DNA from: Luscinia megarhynchos
Taxonomy: Eukaryota > Chordata > Aves > Passeriformes > Turdidae
Direction: 5' to 3'
Assembly (NCBI GenBank): GCA_034336665.1
Contig: CM067572.1
Coordinates: 3,341,786-3,405,785 of the forward strand
Length of the DNA: 64,000 bases
Shown here: positions 8,460 to 21,677 of the stretch, in pieces
How positions within the stretch are numbered: the stretch's first letter is position 1
Layout: every line of letters starts with the position of its first letter
Made by a program: the position numbers and the translations under genes
The notes under the pieces: model-generated
What the model was told of the DNA's origin: nothing
What the model saw: the letters and a program-made list of their open reading frames with translations, nothing else
The model's database searches: none

Positions 8460-11400
8460 GTACTGCTGCTCCCCTGCTCCCTTCAGGGTTCATGGAGAAT
8501 TTGCTTGGGTTTTTATTCAGAGAGCAGGTTTTACAACTGATAGCATTCAATGAACCACTGAACTTTATTGGAAGCTGATACAGAAATGTGAGCTCCCCCC
8601 CTAGATCAGCAGAGCATCATGCTGGGTGCCAAATGTTGGGCACGTGTTTTCACATGGTTAAAATTAGATAAATGCTTAAGGCTTCTGTTGTATCACATCT
8701 TTATGAAGACTCTTTTCAAGCAGAGTCTCACTATTTGAGCACTGAGCAGGGAGATGCTTGTTCAGCCTCACACTTGCTTGTTTCTAGTGCCTCCCTGAAG
8801 CGAATTCCGAGTAAAACATGGATGTGTGCATCGTCCCCATGGAACTCTTTAACAACAGATTCACTTCTAACTTAAGTAAATCCAATTCCATTCTATCTAA
8901 TCTTCTGTTACCTAGTCATTTGGTAAAGTGTTGGGAAAGTTGGGCTGGATTCTTTAGCTACATTATGGTGAGTCAGTCTGTGGCATTATCACAGGAGGTT
9001 GCTGTCGTGCTGCATCACTTTGCAGATTTTTTTTGTATAAAAATACAAGAGAATCAACAGAGGGCCATTCAGGCACTGTGAAAGCTAAGTCTAGGTGATT
9101 GAATATCCTGCAAATTGTGGTACTTCGACCGAAGGCACAACTATTTTGCGTGGAAAGCAGCTTTATCAGCCAGTTTCAGCAGCGAGGATAGAGGGAAGTG
9201 GCAGCACTCACAGGCAGCTGCTGCCCTCTCATGGGAAGGAAGATGCTCCACAGCCTGACCAGGAAAGTGGCAAGGCTCCCACTGGTTGGAGGAGATATTG
9301 TTTATTGTTTTCCTCTCATTCTTACCAGGCACTCTTTTACAAAATAAATATTCTTTCCAAGGTTCTGCTGTGAATTGCACCTCATAATTTATGGTATCTC
9401 CACTATGTCCCTTTTTAATATAATTTAGCTGAAATCTGTTTTCCTAAATCCTCTATATTTATTAACTTACTGCATTTTATTGGGAAAAAAAACGAAGCTA
9501 TTTTCTGTGTTGTTGTGTAAATCTCTTCATTCCAGCAGGAATTATAATGGGAACCAAGAGGCTAAATACCCTTTGCCAGAATAAGTGTGAGGAATATGGA
9601 GAAGACTGGTGGGAAAAAAAAAAAGAACAAATCTCAGCTTCCAAGTCAGTCATGTTGGACATTTTTATCTTTTTTTTTAATTCCTGAAAGAAGATTGTGG
9701 AGGGAAGAGTGAAATGTAAAACACCATTTTCCACGTGTTTTCTCTCAAGAAGGCAGAGTGTTTGCTCTCAGCTGACCTGGGTTACCTCTTAACTTAGGAA
9801 GTTTTAACCAGAACAGTTTGGCAGCTCCCAAAAGACGCCGAGGGAGGAAAACATGTGGGTGGTTTGCCCTTGGTAGAACCTTCTTGGCACCTTCTCTCGG
9901 AGGAGCTGCAGCGCTTCTGTTTCGAGTGACTGGGAGACTGGCAGGGTTTCCTTCTGGCAGGGATGTGCTTTTTGCTGTCCTCTTGGCAATCCACCCACGT
10001 TGGCCAGGCTCTGTGCCTTGCAGGCAGAAATTCACATCGAGCCCTGGTGCTGCAGAGTCGCCTTGGACTTCAGACATCCTGCTGATGCCTCAGCCCCTGG
10101 CTGGGAAGGACTTCTCCATCATCACAGAAGTGTTGAAACTGAGACTTTTGCAGCCTTCAAAGTCCTCAGAGAAGGCAGTCCCTTACAAAATCTGATTTTG
10201 ATTGATATTAATAATTAATATTTGTTTGAACCTGCAGTCATTGCTTTTGGTATTTTGCGTTGTGGCAGCACAGGATTTGGATTCAAGCTGAGATTGCAGA
10301 AATCCAAAAATTTGCCTTACAATTTTTAGTTTTTATTTGGGGAAAGATTTTATTCCCATTTTGGTGGGAAGCTGCTGTTTCTTTCCATTAATTTGTTGGC
10401 CTCTGTATGAATTAAGGCTTTATAGGGTACGAGCCCCTGTTGCACAACACCACTTCAGTGATAATTTCCTAGCTTATTTGCCACAAATTTCCATGATGTC
10501 TTATTAATATTAATTAGAACTGTTAATGTAATCTTAGTCCTTGCTGGATCTCAGTCTATTTATATTATCTGTCAGTAGCACAGATAACAACCAAAGCCCC
10601 ATCATCACCCACCAGCACAGGACAGTTTCCAAGCTCACCCATAGCAGGAGACACTTTTGCTCCAGGGCTGCTGTTTCATGAGACCTTGCTGTGAATTATT
10701 CAGGAGCCAACTGAACCTCTGTGCTCTGAGCCACAGGATGCTGACAAAAGACCTCACACTCTTCAAAGTACTTTTGTCTGTCCATCAGCATCTCAGTTCT
10801 GCTCTGCCCTGAGTCACCTTTGATCAGCTGCTCTTCATCTGGTACCACTCAGTGGTACTGCTGCCTCTGCAGTTGTGCTGTGGTCACATATAATAATGAT
10901 GGGGAAGAATAAAGCTATCAAGACGCTCTCTGAAAGAAAATTAGACGTTTCTTGAAAGTCATGCCTGCTCCATCTTTCAGCCCTGCTCAGTGCTTTGTGA
11001 AAATGAACCTTGTGAATCTTGTGACTCTTTCAAAGGAGTTTCAAAAGCAGCAAAACTGTTTCAGTTGCAGAGAAGATAACGATTGCAAATAAGGCTGAAA
11101 ACAAAATAATCTACAAAGAAATGTTTTCAGTCTGTGAGAGCAATCTAGGAAAGGCTTCCTTTGAATTTTCTTGAAAGCAGCAAGTGATACAAGCGGAACA
11201 CTGATGAAATAATGTGTCTTTCTTCACAAGGTCTCACATTACCAAAGGAAAATGAATAATTTTTGGTGGATGCTGCTAGCAGTGCCACCAGTCAGCTTCC
11301 ATATCTGAGTGGAGGATGTTATGTGCTTGGGCAGAGGGTGGCAGAGGGACACTGGGAGTTCTGGCTGTTCCTCAACTGAAGCAACAGTCAATGCCTCTGC

Positions 11401-14165
11401 ATTCCTGGGCTCTGCAAGGGCAGGGATCACAGCAAAAGCTTTGTAAGTCCTTTCTGTCCTGTTTGAGCACAGACAACCTGAGTATCATCTTCTCCAGAAA
11501 AGATGCTTCTTTGTTCACCCACTGCTGCAGGGCTGAGGTTGTAATGCAATTCCAGCTAAACAGGCAAGGTAATAAAAACACAACCAAAAAAAATCCCAAC
11601 CCCAAAAACAGTGGTTATTGTGATAAATAGATAAACATATCAATGTTTCCCTAACTAAATGTAAGAATCTGCCATGCAGGAAGCCTGAGCTATGGGCTCC
11701 TGGCAAACCCAGAGGAATCCAGGTGTGCCTGATTCCCCAACCACACTTACAGCTCTTTTACAGATGTGCCAAGTGAGCTGGGACACCCTGCCCTGCACCA
11801 GGGCTGCTCCACTCCTCTTTGGCAAGGCAATTGTTGTAATTGATTTAATTCTGTCAAGTGCTGAGCATCTGCTGCTCCCATTTTGAAGGCTGCAATTGCC
11901 TTCCCTGCACTGTAATTTTGTTTAATTCCCTTCCCCGCTGCTCTCTGGTATGTGCTGTATGACCCAAGGCTTGTGTCCAGTTTTGGGATTAGGCCAACAG
12001 AAGAATTCTCCAGTTCATTGATTCATCTGTCTGAATATCCCAAAATGCCAGACAATTAGTGCACTAACTGGAGGCAGCAGGAGTCTCAGACATTCCTACT
12101 ATAAATTTATTAATTGATGCATTAATGACAACAACATATCACCCTTATGGAGCACAGAACTTGGCTTCTGCATCTGAACTGCTGGGATCAGCACTGCCAG
12201 AAGATGGACAGACTGGACCTTTCCCTTGGGATTTCAGCAGTTAATCATTACCATAGGAGAGCCCAGCAAGATTGCTGTTTTGCTGAGATGAAAGGGGAAA
12301 ATGAGCACAGTGCATGTTGAGGAATAGCTGACAAGGCTGTACAGCCCCTGTGTTAAAGAAGAGCTTTGTCAGCCTTTGAAGCCAGTGATGGTTCAGCAGG
12401 AGGAGCCCATCCTTGGGCTGTGCAATATCTGCCACTGAAGCAGAGTAAATAGGGAATTTCAGATTAAACCTCACCCTGGTGGCTCTTCCTGGCATGTTGG
12501 TACCAGCTCTGTTCTGCTGAGCACTGATGGATGCTCTATTGTCATGAAACCCTTTTCCTGTTTTCCTGAGGCAGCACAAACCTGGGAGGGGCAGCAGGTT
12601 TCCCTCTCATCTGCCAGGGAAGAAGCTGCAGCCTGGACAGGACAGAGGGGAGAGCAGCCTTTTGATTCTGAGTGGATGAAACAACCATGTGTAGTCACAG
12701 GCTGAGCAGCAGAGCAGCCAAAGCAGATGTTCAGTGTTTTGCACTGTCACTGGATGATGGTCCAGGTTTTCCTAAAGCTATGGATGCAGAACTCCCTCCA
12801 CTTGTAGCCAAAGCAGCCAGCACTGCACAGGGCTGGAGAACTGAATTTGCATCTGTGGAAGAGGTAGTGTGATAGACTGGCACAAAAAATCCTGGGCATG
12901 AAGAAGCTCTAGGGCAAAAGAAGAGACAGAAGAGTCCAACAGTGGAAGATGCACATGGAGAACTCACTGGAGTGTTCAAGGCCAGGTTGGATGGGGCTGG
13001 GAAAGCAGCCTGGTCTGTGGAAGGTGTCCCTGGCCAGGGCAGGGGTGTCAGTGGCAGATGATCTTTAAGGTCCCTTTCAACCTAAACCATTCTTTGATGA
13101 CACCAGTGTTACTCTGACCTGGTAAAGAGCTGTGAATTTGTGTGGAGGGTTGTTGGTCAGTGCAGATGATGTCAATCATTGTAAGATTACCCTTGGCAAT
13201 CCAGTCATCCTGATTTCATGGGAAAAGTGTGAAGATTGGATTTTAAATATAAGTTTATATTAACCAAGGGGGACAAAGAGATAAGTTTTACAGAACTACT
13301 GCTTATTTCATGAGCACCATCACTCCTGAGGTTGATTCAGGGATTCTGTGAAAATAATGATGTACCGGGTGTATCTATAGATTTGTTATTACTTAGTGTA
13401 ACATTATATACTGTACTGTGTGACATACTATATGCACTTATATAATCTAAACACACACACAGAGGTTAAATTAAAGCTACATAGAGAAAATATATTTTTA
13501 AACTCTGTATAGCAGCCTTAGTGTTCTTGTAAAGCAGCATTTGGGGTATGACAAGCACTGATTCTTATTTTCACTGCTGTCAGCACTGGTACAGATAAAA
13601 ATTGAATCCATGGGGCTGCTCTTCCTTAGTCCAGGTTCAGTTCCAGATGTAGGTGCAGAGCTCCTTCAGCCCCCTGGGGTTGTTTTGCTATGTTTAATTT
13701 GTCTTGGTTTTCTCTACTCATTCACTTTGCCAGTTTTTCATTTCAGCACTGAACTGGGTTCACTGTTAAAGAATCTTTAGAAAAGCATCAGAACAGTAAA
13801 TGGGACCAGAAGTTTTGCATTTCCAAAGGGAGGGAGGTCAGCAGGGATGGCCCTGGAGTCTTGTATTATGTTGAATTATTTCCTCTGTCCATTACAGAGG
13901 CACAAGGAACAGCTTGTGTGAACCCAGCTCCATTCTCTCACTTATTTTATGGCTTTTCAATATTCTCAGCCCTGTTTTCCTGTGCAGAAATCTGTTGCTT
14001 GTGTAAAAGGGTCACATTTTTCCAAGATACACGTAGCAGAACTGGGCAGGATTAACCCTTGATGCAACTACAGCTCTTAAGCATCTGTGAAAAGACGAGA
14101 TTGAGTTTATGCAGAAAAAAAAAGAAGCAGGAACTGCGCTAAAAAGGAATGTTTTGCATTTCCAG
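8460..14165 (+). other. Intron between EGF exons 5 and 6
   Basis: 5.7-kb intron. A plus-strand CR1 tail lies at about 12966-13098. AT-rich stretches at 10200-10560, 10900-11240 and 13330-13500 carry no ORF or known repeat. I saw no EGF-like remnant that survives scrutiny. Confidence 0.6.
12966..13098 (+). mobile_element. CR1-type LINE tail
   Basis: Contains GGAGTGTTCAAGGCCAGGTT, then GATGATCTTTAAGGTCCC and an ATTCTTTGATGA-like end. This is the typical order of a CR1 3' end, sense to the host gene. Only the terminal 130 bp or so remain. Confidence 0.8.
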
Positions 14166-14294
14166 CTTGTCCAGACGGATTCTTTGGGATTGACTGCCAC
14201 CAGGTGTGCAAGTGCAAGAATGCTGCTGGCTGTGACCACGTGCTGGGCTCCTGCCACTGCCTCCCAGGCTGGCTGGGGGAGAGCTGCGAGCAGC
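14166..14294 (+). CDS. MEGF6: EGF-like repeat exon 6 in window
   Basis: A 129-bp exon with acceptor atttccag and donor cagc|gtacgt. It reads CPDGFFGIDCHQVCKCKNAA and closes with CLPGWLGESCEQ. It sits alone between two introns of more than 5 kb. A minisatellite begins about 15 bp after its 5' splice site. Confidence 0.92.
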
Positions 14295-14304
14295 GTACGT
14301 ACCC

Positions 14305-14770
14305 CTCCCAAACCCCAAACCCCCTGGGAATGGGGACAGTGCCCTGACACCCCAAACCTCCCCTGGGAATGGGGACAGTGCCCTGACACCCCAAACCTCC
14401 CCTGGGAATGGGGACAGTGCCCTGACACCCCAAACCTCCCCTGGGAATGGGGACAGTGCCCTGACACCCCAAACCTCCCCTGGGAATGGGGGCAGTGCCC
14501 TGACACCCCAAACCTCCCCTGGGAATGGGGACAGTGCCCTGACACCCCAAACCTCCCCTGGGAATGGGGACAGTGCCCTGACACCCCAAACCTCCCCTGG
14601 GAATGGGACAGTGCCCTGACACCCCAAACCCCCTGGGAATGGGGACAGTGCCCTGACAGGGTACCCCCTCCCAAACCCCAAATTCCCTGGGAATGGGGAC
14701 AATGTCCTGACTGGGGTACCCCCTCCCAAACCCCAATTCCCCTGGCAATGGGGACAATGCCCTGACAGGG
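14305..14770 (+). repeat. 39-bp minisatellite, about 11 units
   Basis: Tandem units of 39 bp with core CTGGGAATGGGGACAGTG followed by CCCTGACACCCCAAAC. The central six or seven copies are nearly identical and the edge copies are diverged or short. Because 39 is divisible by 3, long ORFs (13-residue protein repeats) appear on both strands, but they are artefacts of the period. Each unit carries two G-triplets on the transcribed-sense strand. Confidence 0.95.
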
Positions 14771-16879
14771 TACACCTTCATACAGCTCACCTTCCTTCCT
14801 AGAGATGCCAAAAAACAAAACAATTTTTGGTGGCTGTATAAAATCATCAGCTCTTTTTAATTTTTTTTTTTAACTCATCAAACATGGTAAGCATCAGGTT
14901 TTAAATAGCAGAGCTGTCTCCTGCCATATGACAACTCCCTGCTTTTTTATTTTTCTGTGACATTAAGAGATTAAATGTTGTGTATCTGTTTCTGGTCTAT
15001 CTCATCTAATTATCAATTATAAAGTGTCAGATTACAAATGCACAAGGTGGGAAAATCAGAGCTGGGACTATTTTGTTATTTAAGCATGACAAAATAGCTC
15101 TTAAAATAATTATTAGAAAAGTTACTTGTTTTAAAATAAATGTCAGCTTCCTAGATGTTCACAAGTATGGATTATGCCACAATTTTTAAGCTAACAGGAT
15201 GCTTGTGTATATCTAGATATGTAGAACTGGCTATTCAGGGAAATTTTTCATTGCATTTCATGGGAAATCAGTTTATTTTCTTTAGCTGCATGGCATTGCA
15301 CTTGGAGATCACTGAGCCTACTTGCAAAGTTTAGCAAATAAGTGGGTTTTTTTAAAAGATCTTCAGGTTTTAGCTTCTCAACTTCGTTGTTTTCCTTTAG
15401 GATGATGTCATGGTCTAAGCTTCCTTTTGAAAATATGAGTGCTGTCTGCAGGACTGGGGAGTAGAGCTGGGCTCCAGGGCAGCTCCACAATGAGCCAGCT
15501 CTGTTATTCTGAAGGGAACACTTCTTTAATCCGTAGGTCATGGCTTTCTGCAATAGAAAAGTGATTTAATTTAGAAAATAGAGAGAAATGTGGCTTGTAT
15601 TGAGGCGGAAATGCTGTTCTCCAGCCATATCCTATTTTATCATCAGCCCTGTTTGAAGGCAGTGCTTGCTCTTCATGATATTTTCCCCTCATTTTCCCCC
15701 ACCACTCAACACAGCTCATCTTCTGAGTAGGCTTCTCCAGCAGAACCCCCTGCTCTTTTGTTTACAGGTGGGTCATTTCTGCTGGATTTTCCCAATTTCA
15801 GACACTTTTCCTAACATCCCACTGCAGAATTTTGCCTCCTCATGCCCTCCCACAGGAACACTTGTCCCTGCACCTCCCACCACCTGAAGATGCTGGTGGT
15901 GGCACAGCCTTTGAGTGTAGATTAATGGAGTGAGCACAGAACAAAAGCAGACAGAGCCACTTACCCATCCCACAGATCAGATGATGTGCTGCTGAACAGA
16001 TACAGCATTTGATTCTTGGTTACAGCCTGTTTTTCCTGTCGAGCCACAATGCCCCTTCCCCAGTCCTTAGCATCAGGAATGGGAAGCTTTGCTACATATT
16101 TCATTAAATTCAACTAAGAAATGTAGCTCCTTCTCCATGGCCTCTGATGCCCTGCTCTACTCACAGTAGGGAAAAATATTTATTATCTTGTGCCAGAGCC
16201 ATTAGAGCTTTGTGCTGGTTGGATTTATTCCTCCTGCTGGTGAAGGTGCCAAAGCCCCCGAGGCCTCTGAGAGTGAGAGAGAGGGGTCAGTTAACAGTGC
16301 AGGGTGTCTCCTCCTTTTCTCTTGGCTAAGTGAGGGATCTTCATTTTGATTTTACAACTGACCTTATCCACACTGCTCCAGAGCAGCTCAGATCAAGGCA
16401 GCTTTGGGTGGGAGACAGCTCAGCACTCCCCATGCTCCCAGGGTGTTTAATATTCACCTTGCCTGTTCCTGGGACCTGCCAGCTCCAGCAGCTGGAAGGA
16501 CAGCACTCGTGTGGAAGTAATCAGATTGCAGGCAATGTGCTGGAGGATATTGAGGAATAATTTTGGCATCATGGGATTTGAATTGATCCTAAGCCAGCTA
16601 TGCAGTGAGTTTTATACTCTGCTATCTAATTACAGGCAATACGGACAGTGATGCCTTTTGTTGAAGCTGCCTAATGCTTTCCATTACCAGACTGTGGGTT
16701 TCAGTTGTTTGAAAATGGATTATGTTAATCTGGGGTGAAATCTGCCAAGCAAGCTCTGCCTCAGCTTCAGTTTGTGCTCAAAGATTTTATTTGGGGATTT
16801 TTTTGAGCATCCACCTGAGGTATTTTAGGTTTCCAAGAAAGAGGCTTAGGAAAAGTATGTTGCCTATTCTCTTTCTTTT

Positions 16880-16912
<33 letters not shown>
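16880..16912 (+). repeat. (TTG)n microsatellite
   Basis: About ten uninterrupted TTG/GTT trinucleotides are flanked by T-rich DNA. It gives spurious poly-Cys and poly-Gln ORFs. Confidence 0.95.
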
Positions 16913-17022
16913 TGTTTTAATCAACTGTTTCACTGACTGCTGTGATGCCTCAACGATACAGAAGTGAGGACCTGACATTTGTCATTCCTTTGTGATAGAG
17001 ATGTAACCTTCCTTTCTGGATG

Positions 17023-17153
17023 CTCCATCCCTGGAAGTGTTCAAAGCCAGGTTGGATGTAAGGAGCAACCTGATCTAGTAGTGGCATCCCTGTTCATGTC
17101 AGGGGGTTTGGAAATTGATGATCTTTAGGGCCCCTTCCAACCCAAACCATCCA
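17023..17153 (+). mobile_element. CR1-type LINE tail
   Basis: CCCTGGAAGTGTTCAAAGCC is followed by a variable segment, then GATGATCTTTAGGGCCCC and TTCCAACCCAAACCAT. This is a 5'-truncated CR1 end, sense to the gene. Confidence 0.85.
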
Positions 17154-19384
17154 GATTCACTGCAAATTCATCCAAAGTTTGCAAACTTAAAAAAACCCAA
17201 CCAAACGCTCCAAAAATCTCATGCTGCATATGGTCTGTAGCAGATGTACACAATTCAACATCTGAATTTTGCCTTAATTCTGTCAATACTAAGCATGCCT
17301 CTTTCTGGAGCTGTAGGAGCTCAGCAGAATCTTCACTGAAGTGGCTCCTTGTGGTTAAAAAGAGACCACACTGGTTTGAAAAATAAATAACTACAGAAAA
17401 ATTTGCTCGGCCAGAGGCACTGATAGCAGGGGTTTGACATTCCATGGTGTGTGAGCACTTGAATTTGTAAATTCCCTGTTCTTTTAAAGCTAAAGCTTCA
17501 TTTTGTGGAGAATAATCCACAGAAGTCACTTGAAATCAAAACTACTGGACACCCTATAGAACATTAGAGCCCATCATTTTCCTGTGCTCCTGGGCACTTC
17601 TGATGGCTGTTGACTTCTAGCCTGGAAGAAAAGTCTCCAGTTTCATGTATTCCTTACTCTGCATGCAAAAAGGGATTTTAAAGACTGTAGACAAATAAAT
17701 CCTCCTCTTGCAGAGGAAAGACACCGAGAGGAAAATTTTGAACCAGGAAGAAATCTGTTAATGTAAACCTTTGGATTAAGTTATCCCTTTTCTCTCATCA
17801 TGGAGATAGAAAAGGCCCAGGGACATTTGTACATTCAGTTGTAGAACTCCAAGAAATAGCTCCAGTATATCACTTTTTTCCTTAATCTTCAGAAAAGTAC
17901 TTTGAAAAGCAGGATTGTCCCACCAGCAAGCAAAAAAATTTGTGTCTACCCAATAGAACAGTTAAAATTTTCTTCTCCAGAAATTTCTGCTTTCTTACCA
18001 GAATTTTCACTGAAAAACTCTATTGTCTTTTTGGTAAGTGTAACAAGCCTTGCATACGTACTCTAAAAACCTCACACAAACAACTGGTGACCAGTCAGAG
18101 GATCTGGTGATGAGCTGGTTTTTCCTTTGGCTTGGTTGTGCTATAGTTCTGGTCTGTATTGTGGAAATACTTAGTTTTGCTCCCAAAGACCGAGCCAGAG
18201 CTCTGTAGATGTGCTGAACTTTTCACTTGGCAACCAAGCTTCATTTGCAGAACAAACTTTTAGCTGTGATGGGACTGAGCTCCTGCTCTTTCTTGTGGTT
18301 TCAACGTGGACAGGGGTCCAAGGGATGACAAGAACGAGCAGTGTGGAAAAGAAGTCCTGGGAGAAATAGTGTCTGAGAACCAGGCTGGGAAGCTGGAAGC
18401 CCTCAGATGGGGAGAAAAGGTCTGAGAATGGGTCAGAGATTGTCAACCAAGTTCACCTCCAAGATCAAGGTGGTTTCACACCTCCCTTCTCTCCCCAGAG
18501 ACTTGCTCTCCCACAGCACTGCATCATGTTCACCGACACCCTGAAAGGCAGAGAGGTTTGGTGAAAATTCAGTTTGGCTGTGAAATGTGGAAGATGTCAC
18601 ATTCAGTGAGTGCAGGACACTCTCCTGGATCAGGGTCCAGGCCTTTTTTGCCTCTCCAGTGCATGCCAGAAGTGCTGCAGGGATGAGAGGCTCTGACAGG
18701 AGCCCCTGCAATGCAGAACAGAGATGATGCAAGGAGGTGATCCAGCTCCATCACCCCCCTCTGTATCATTTTGGATCGGATGCTATCTGAAGGAAACAGG
18801 CTAGCAGAACTGTCTGTTTTCCACCATCCAAAGCTATCCAAATCTCCAATGCAATGGAGACTGCAGGAATTTTATCACTGCCATTTTAACAGGCAGCAGC
18901 ACCGAAAGCAGAGCATTTGCTTGCAAGATGACTGCGTTAAGTTTTCACCTGGGAGCCAACTGCTTAACCAAACTCATTGAAAATATCACCCCTCTCTGAC
19001 CAAAGAATGAGAGTCTGGGTGAGCAGAGGCACCCAGCTGTGAAAAATGAACACTGAAAACAATGAAGTTGTCAGTTCTCCTACCAGGATGCAAATAAATA
19101 CCGAGGCTGTCAGGCTGGCAGTTCTGCTGGACCATTAGTTTAGCACAAAGACGTTCTGCAGAGCAGGAGATGACAGCTGATCCATCACCCCCAGTGATCC
19201 AGCCCCTTGATAGAAACCTCTTCAGAATGGGCTGTGATACATATTTTTAACCCACATTATTATTTTAGGCTTTCATAAGACACATTATCTCTAAACTGTG
19301 AGTGTTGCGGAGCAGTTTCAGTTTATGTGATCCTAATTTCCAGAAATTTTTTTAAAAATACCTTTTGCAGTTAATGTGTTGGCT

Positions 19385-19668
19385 GCTATTGTGGACTTAG
19401 TGCTGAGTTAACAGTCAGACTTGATGATCTTAAAGGTCTTTTCAAACCTAAATGATTCTATTATTGTTTCTAGAGTCAGACATGGTTAGTGTATGAGGTT
19501 TTATGTATATGTATATATTTCCAGGGATGGTGGAGTCACCATTCCTTGAAGTGTTCAGAAAACTAGTTGGCACAGCACTTTTTGATTAAAGGATCATCAT
19601 GGTGTTTGGCTAAAGGTTGGACAGATGATCTTGAAGATCTTTTCCAACCTTAATGATTCTATGATTTT
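19385..19668 (+). mobile_element. Two adjacent CR1-type LINE tails
   Basis: The first ends CTTGATGATCTTAAAGGTCT with AAATGATTCTATT (to about 19462). The second runs from TCCAGGGATGGTGGAGTCAC at about 19522 to AATGATTCTATGATT at about 19668. Both are in sense orientation and end just upstream of the next EGF exon. Confidence 0.85.
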
Positions 19669-19818
19669 TTTTATGGACTTAGGCACCCTTATGATGTGAA
19701 AAGTGTTCTTGGAACAGAGCTCCAACCTGATTTCCCTGGCACAGCATTGTGTCTCACACTTGCTCTGTGCTCCCTTGGAAGCTTCCTCATGGGGTTTTAT
19801 GGAATTCTGTCATTGCAG

Positions 19819-19947
19819 CCTGCCAGGGGAGCAGCTATGGGCCGGGCTGCAGGAACACTTGTCACTGTCACAACGGAGCTCTCTGCCACCACGTAACCGG
19901 GACGTGCCTTTGTAGCCCAGGCTGGAAGGGAGCCACCTGCCAAGAAG
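19819..19947 (+). CDS. MEGF6: EGF-like repeat exon 7 in window
   Basis: A 129-bp exon with acceptor tcattgcag and donor gaag|gtatag. It reads CQGSSYGPGCRNTCHCHNGA and ends CSPGWKGATCQE. The junction with the preceding exon makes a Pro codon. CHHVTG in the fifth-cysteine loop groups it with the 8.3-kb repeat. Confidence 0.92.
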
Positions 19948-21548
19948 GTATAGTTGGAAATTCCAACCCCTGCCTATGGATTATAGGAAGGAAGAATAAA
20001 ACCTGTGTTTGGGAAAAGCTCACTGGTATTATAGCTCTCAGCTCGTTGCCCTGTGTTGTCATTGGGTTTGGATCCACAATGACGTGAATTGGTCCATTAA
20101 ATTAATCCATGGCACTGTGTTGTAAGATCCCAGTGTGCAAAGGGCAGAGGGGTGAAACACCCATAAACTGGAAAGAAAGCTGATTTTGAAGGCTGATGAA
20201 GGGAGAAAAGGTCCATAAAACTCCAAATTATGACACAGAAATGAAGCTCTGTTTCTTTTCTATGGACTGCTTTACTGTCCCATGCACCAGACTGATCCTC
20301 GGCATTACCTTATGCAGTTCCAGACAGAGCCTAAATCCAGAACATGTGAAAGGCATTGAGCCTTCCAGCCTTGGCAATCAGACCCATACATGAGGCTCAA
20401 ACACAAGCCCAGCTCCACAGAGCCTTAAGAAGAGGCTGGCAAAGAAAGGCTGCACTGCTCATCCTAATCCATGCATCCCAGGCAGTTGGAAAAGTCTGTC
20501 CATCCCCATTGCAGAGGCTCCTTGTTCTGTGCCTTCCCCACAAGGTCCCTGGGATGGCAGCAGTACCTTGGAGCTGGGAATGCTGCTGTGGGTGCTCCAG
20601 GATGAGCAAGAATTTGGAGTCATCACCTTCACTCAGACTCTGCCCTTCAGCATCCCAAGAGGATTGTTAGGGAAAGGGGATGAAAGCTGGCAGGGGTAGG
20701 GTGATGTTTAAATTTAGCACATTCCCCTTTTAAAACTCGTTATGAAGAGTCCTTTCCATGATGGATTTAAAAATTGGGAAGGCACCAAACCGTTTTTGAT
20801 AACATGTATGGCATGACCATGGCAGGCCACAAATACAAAACCAAAATGAAAGTTACAAAAGATGTTTCAAACACGCCTTTTAAAATACAGTTTTGGAGAT
20901 TTCTTTTCTCTTTGAAGTGAGGAGGTAGAATAATTGTGTGAAGCTTGGGGAGCCATCCTCTGGTACCTGTGCTTTTCCAAAGTGAGAGCTTGCCCGTTTC
21001 CATCTTAAAGAGCTGTGACTCTGGCACGTGGCAGAGGTGTGTGGTTTTTTGCCAAAAAGTTAGGTTTTATCCATAGAAACTTATTGTCATAGGAATTAAT
21101 AGGCTTGCCTAATTAAAATGAGCTAAATGGTGAAATGTCACCAGCCAGCTGTGGGCAGCAGGATCAGTTAGAGAAGGAGCTGTGGTTTTAAGAGGACTGT
21201 ACAAATTCTGAAAACAGGAAAATCAAGAACTGCACTCCCCAGTGTTGAGAAAACTAGAATGAAACAAAAATTGGGCTTTGGAGGTACAAACAAAAAGTCT
21301 CAAGGTTATTTTGGTGAGTCATTAATTCGCTTCATCACCTACTTTGTTCCAAGACCAGTTGTACAAGGGTCAGAGTAATTCCCTATTGGTTGTGTCCCCA
21401 TTTCTGCTTGGTTGTACCTCCCACAGCATCTTCCAGGGCCAGAAGTTTCCACCTTACAGAAGGGCTGTAAGGTGGGAGAGGTGGTGTTGAACCTGTGTCC
21501 TGCTCCTGCACTTCCTGATGGAAGGTTTTCCCCTGCCTCCCTTCACAG
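19948..21548 (+). other. Intron between EGF exons 7 and 8
   Basis: 1.6-kb intron. No repeats or coding signals were recognised. Confidence 0.65.
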
Positions 21549-21677
21549 CCTGTGCCCCCGGGTGGTACGGAGCAAACTGCCAGCAGCGCTGCCTCTGCCA
21601 CGGCCAGGCCACCTGTGACCCTGTGAGCGGCCAGTGCCAGTGTCCCCAGGGCTGGACAGGGACAGCCTGTGAGCTGG
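21549..21677 (+). CDS. MEGF6: EGF-like repeat exon 8 in window
   Basis: A 129-bp exon with acceptor cttcacag and a near-consensus donor ctgg|gtgagt. It reads CAPGWYGANCQQRCLCHGQA, then CDPVSGQCQCPQGWTGTACE. It is GC-rich, like its neighbours from 21.5 to 24.5 kb, where exons are closely spaced. Confidence 0.93.

Larger units (their letters stand above)
14295..19818 (+). other. Intron between EGF exons 6 and 7
   Basis: 5.5-kb intron. Its first 475 bp are mostly the 39-bp minisatellite. It also carries a (TTG)n run at about 16880-16912 and CR1 tails at about 17023-17153, 19385-19462 and 19522-19668. The rest shows no recognisable feature. Confidence 0.65.

Noticed and set aside
9818..10218. 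Frame containing APGWEGLL, reminiscent of an EGF end
   Set aside because: No cysteine framework on either side, no donor in phase, and the match is limited to four or five common residues.
14012..14847. Long overlapping ORFs on both strands (up to 268 codons)
   Set aside because: They exist only because the 39-bp repeat unit is a multiple of three and lacks stops in several frames. The 13-residue protein repeats match no family.
16722..16978. Poly-Cys or poly-Gln ORFs
   Set aside because: Translation of the (TTG)n microsatellite.
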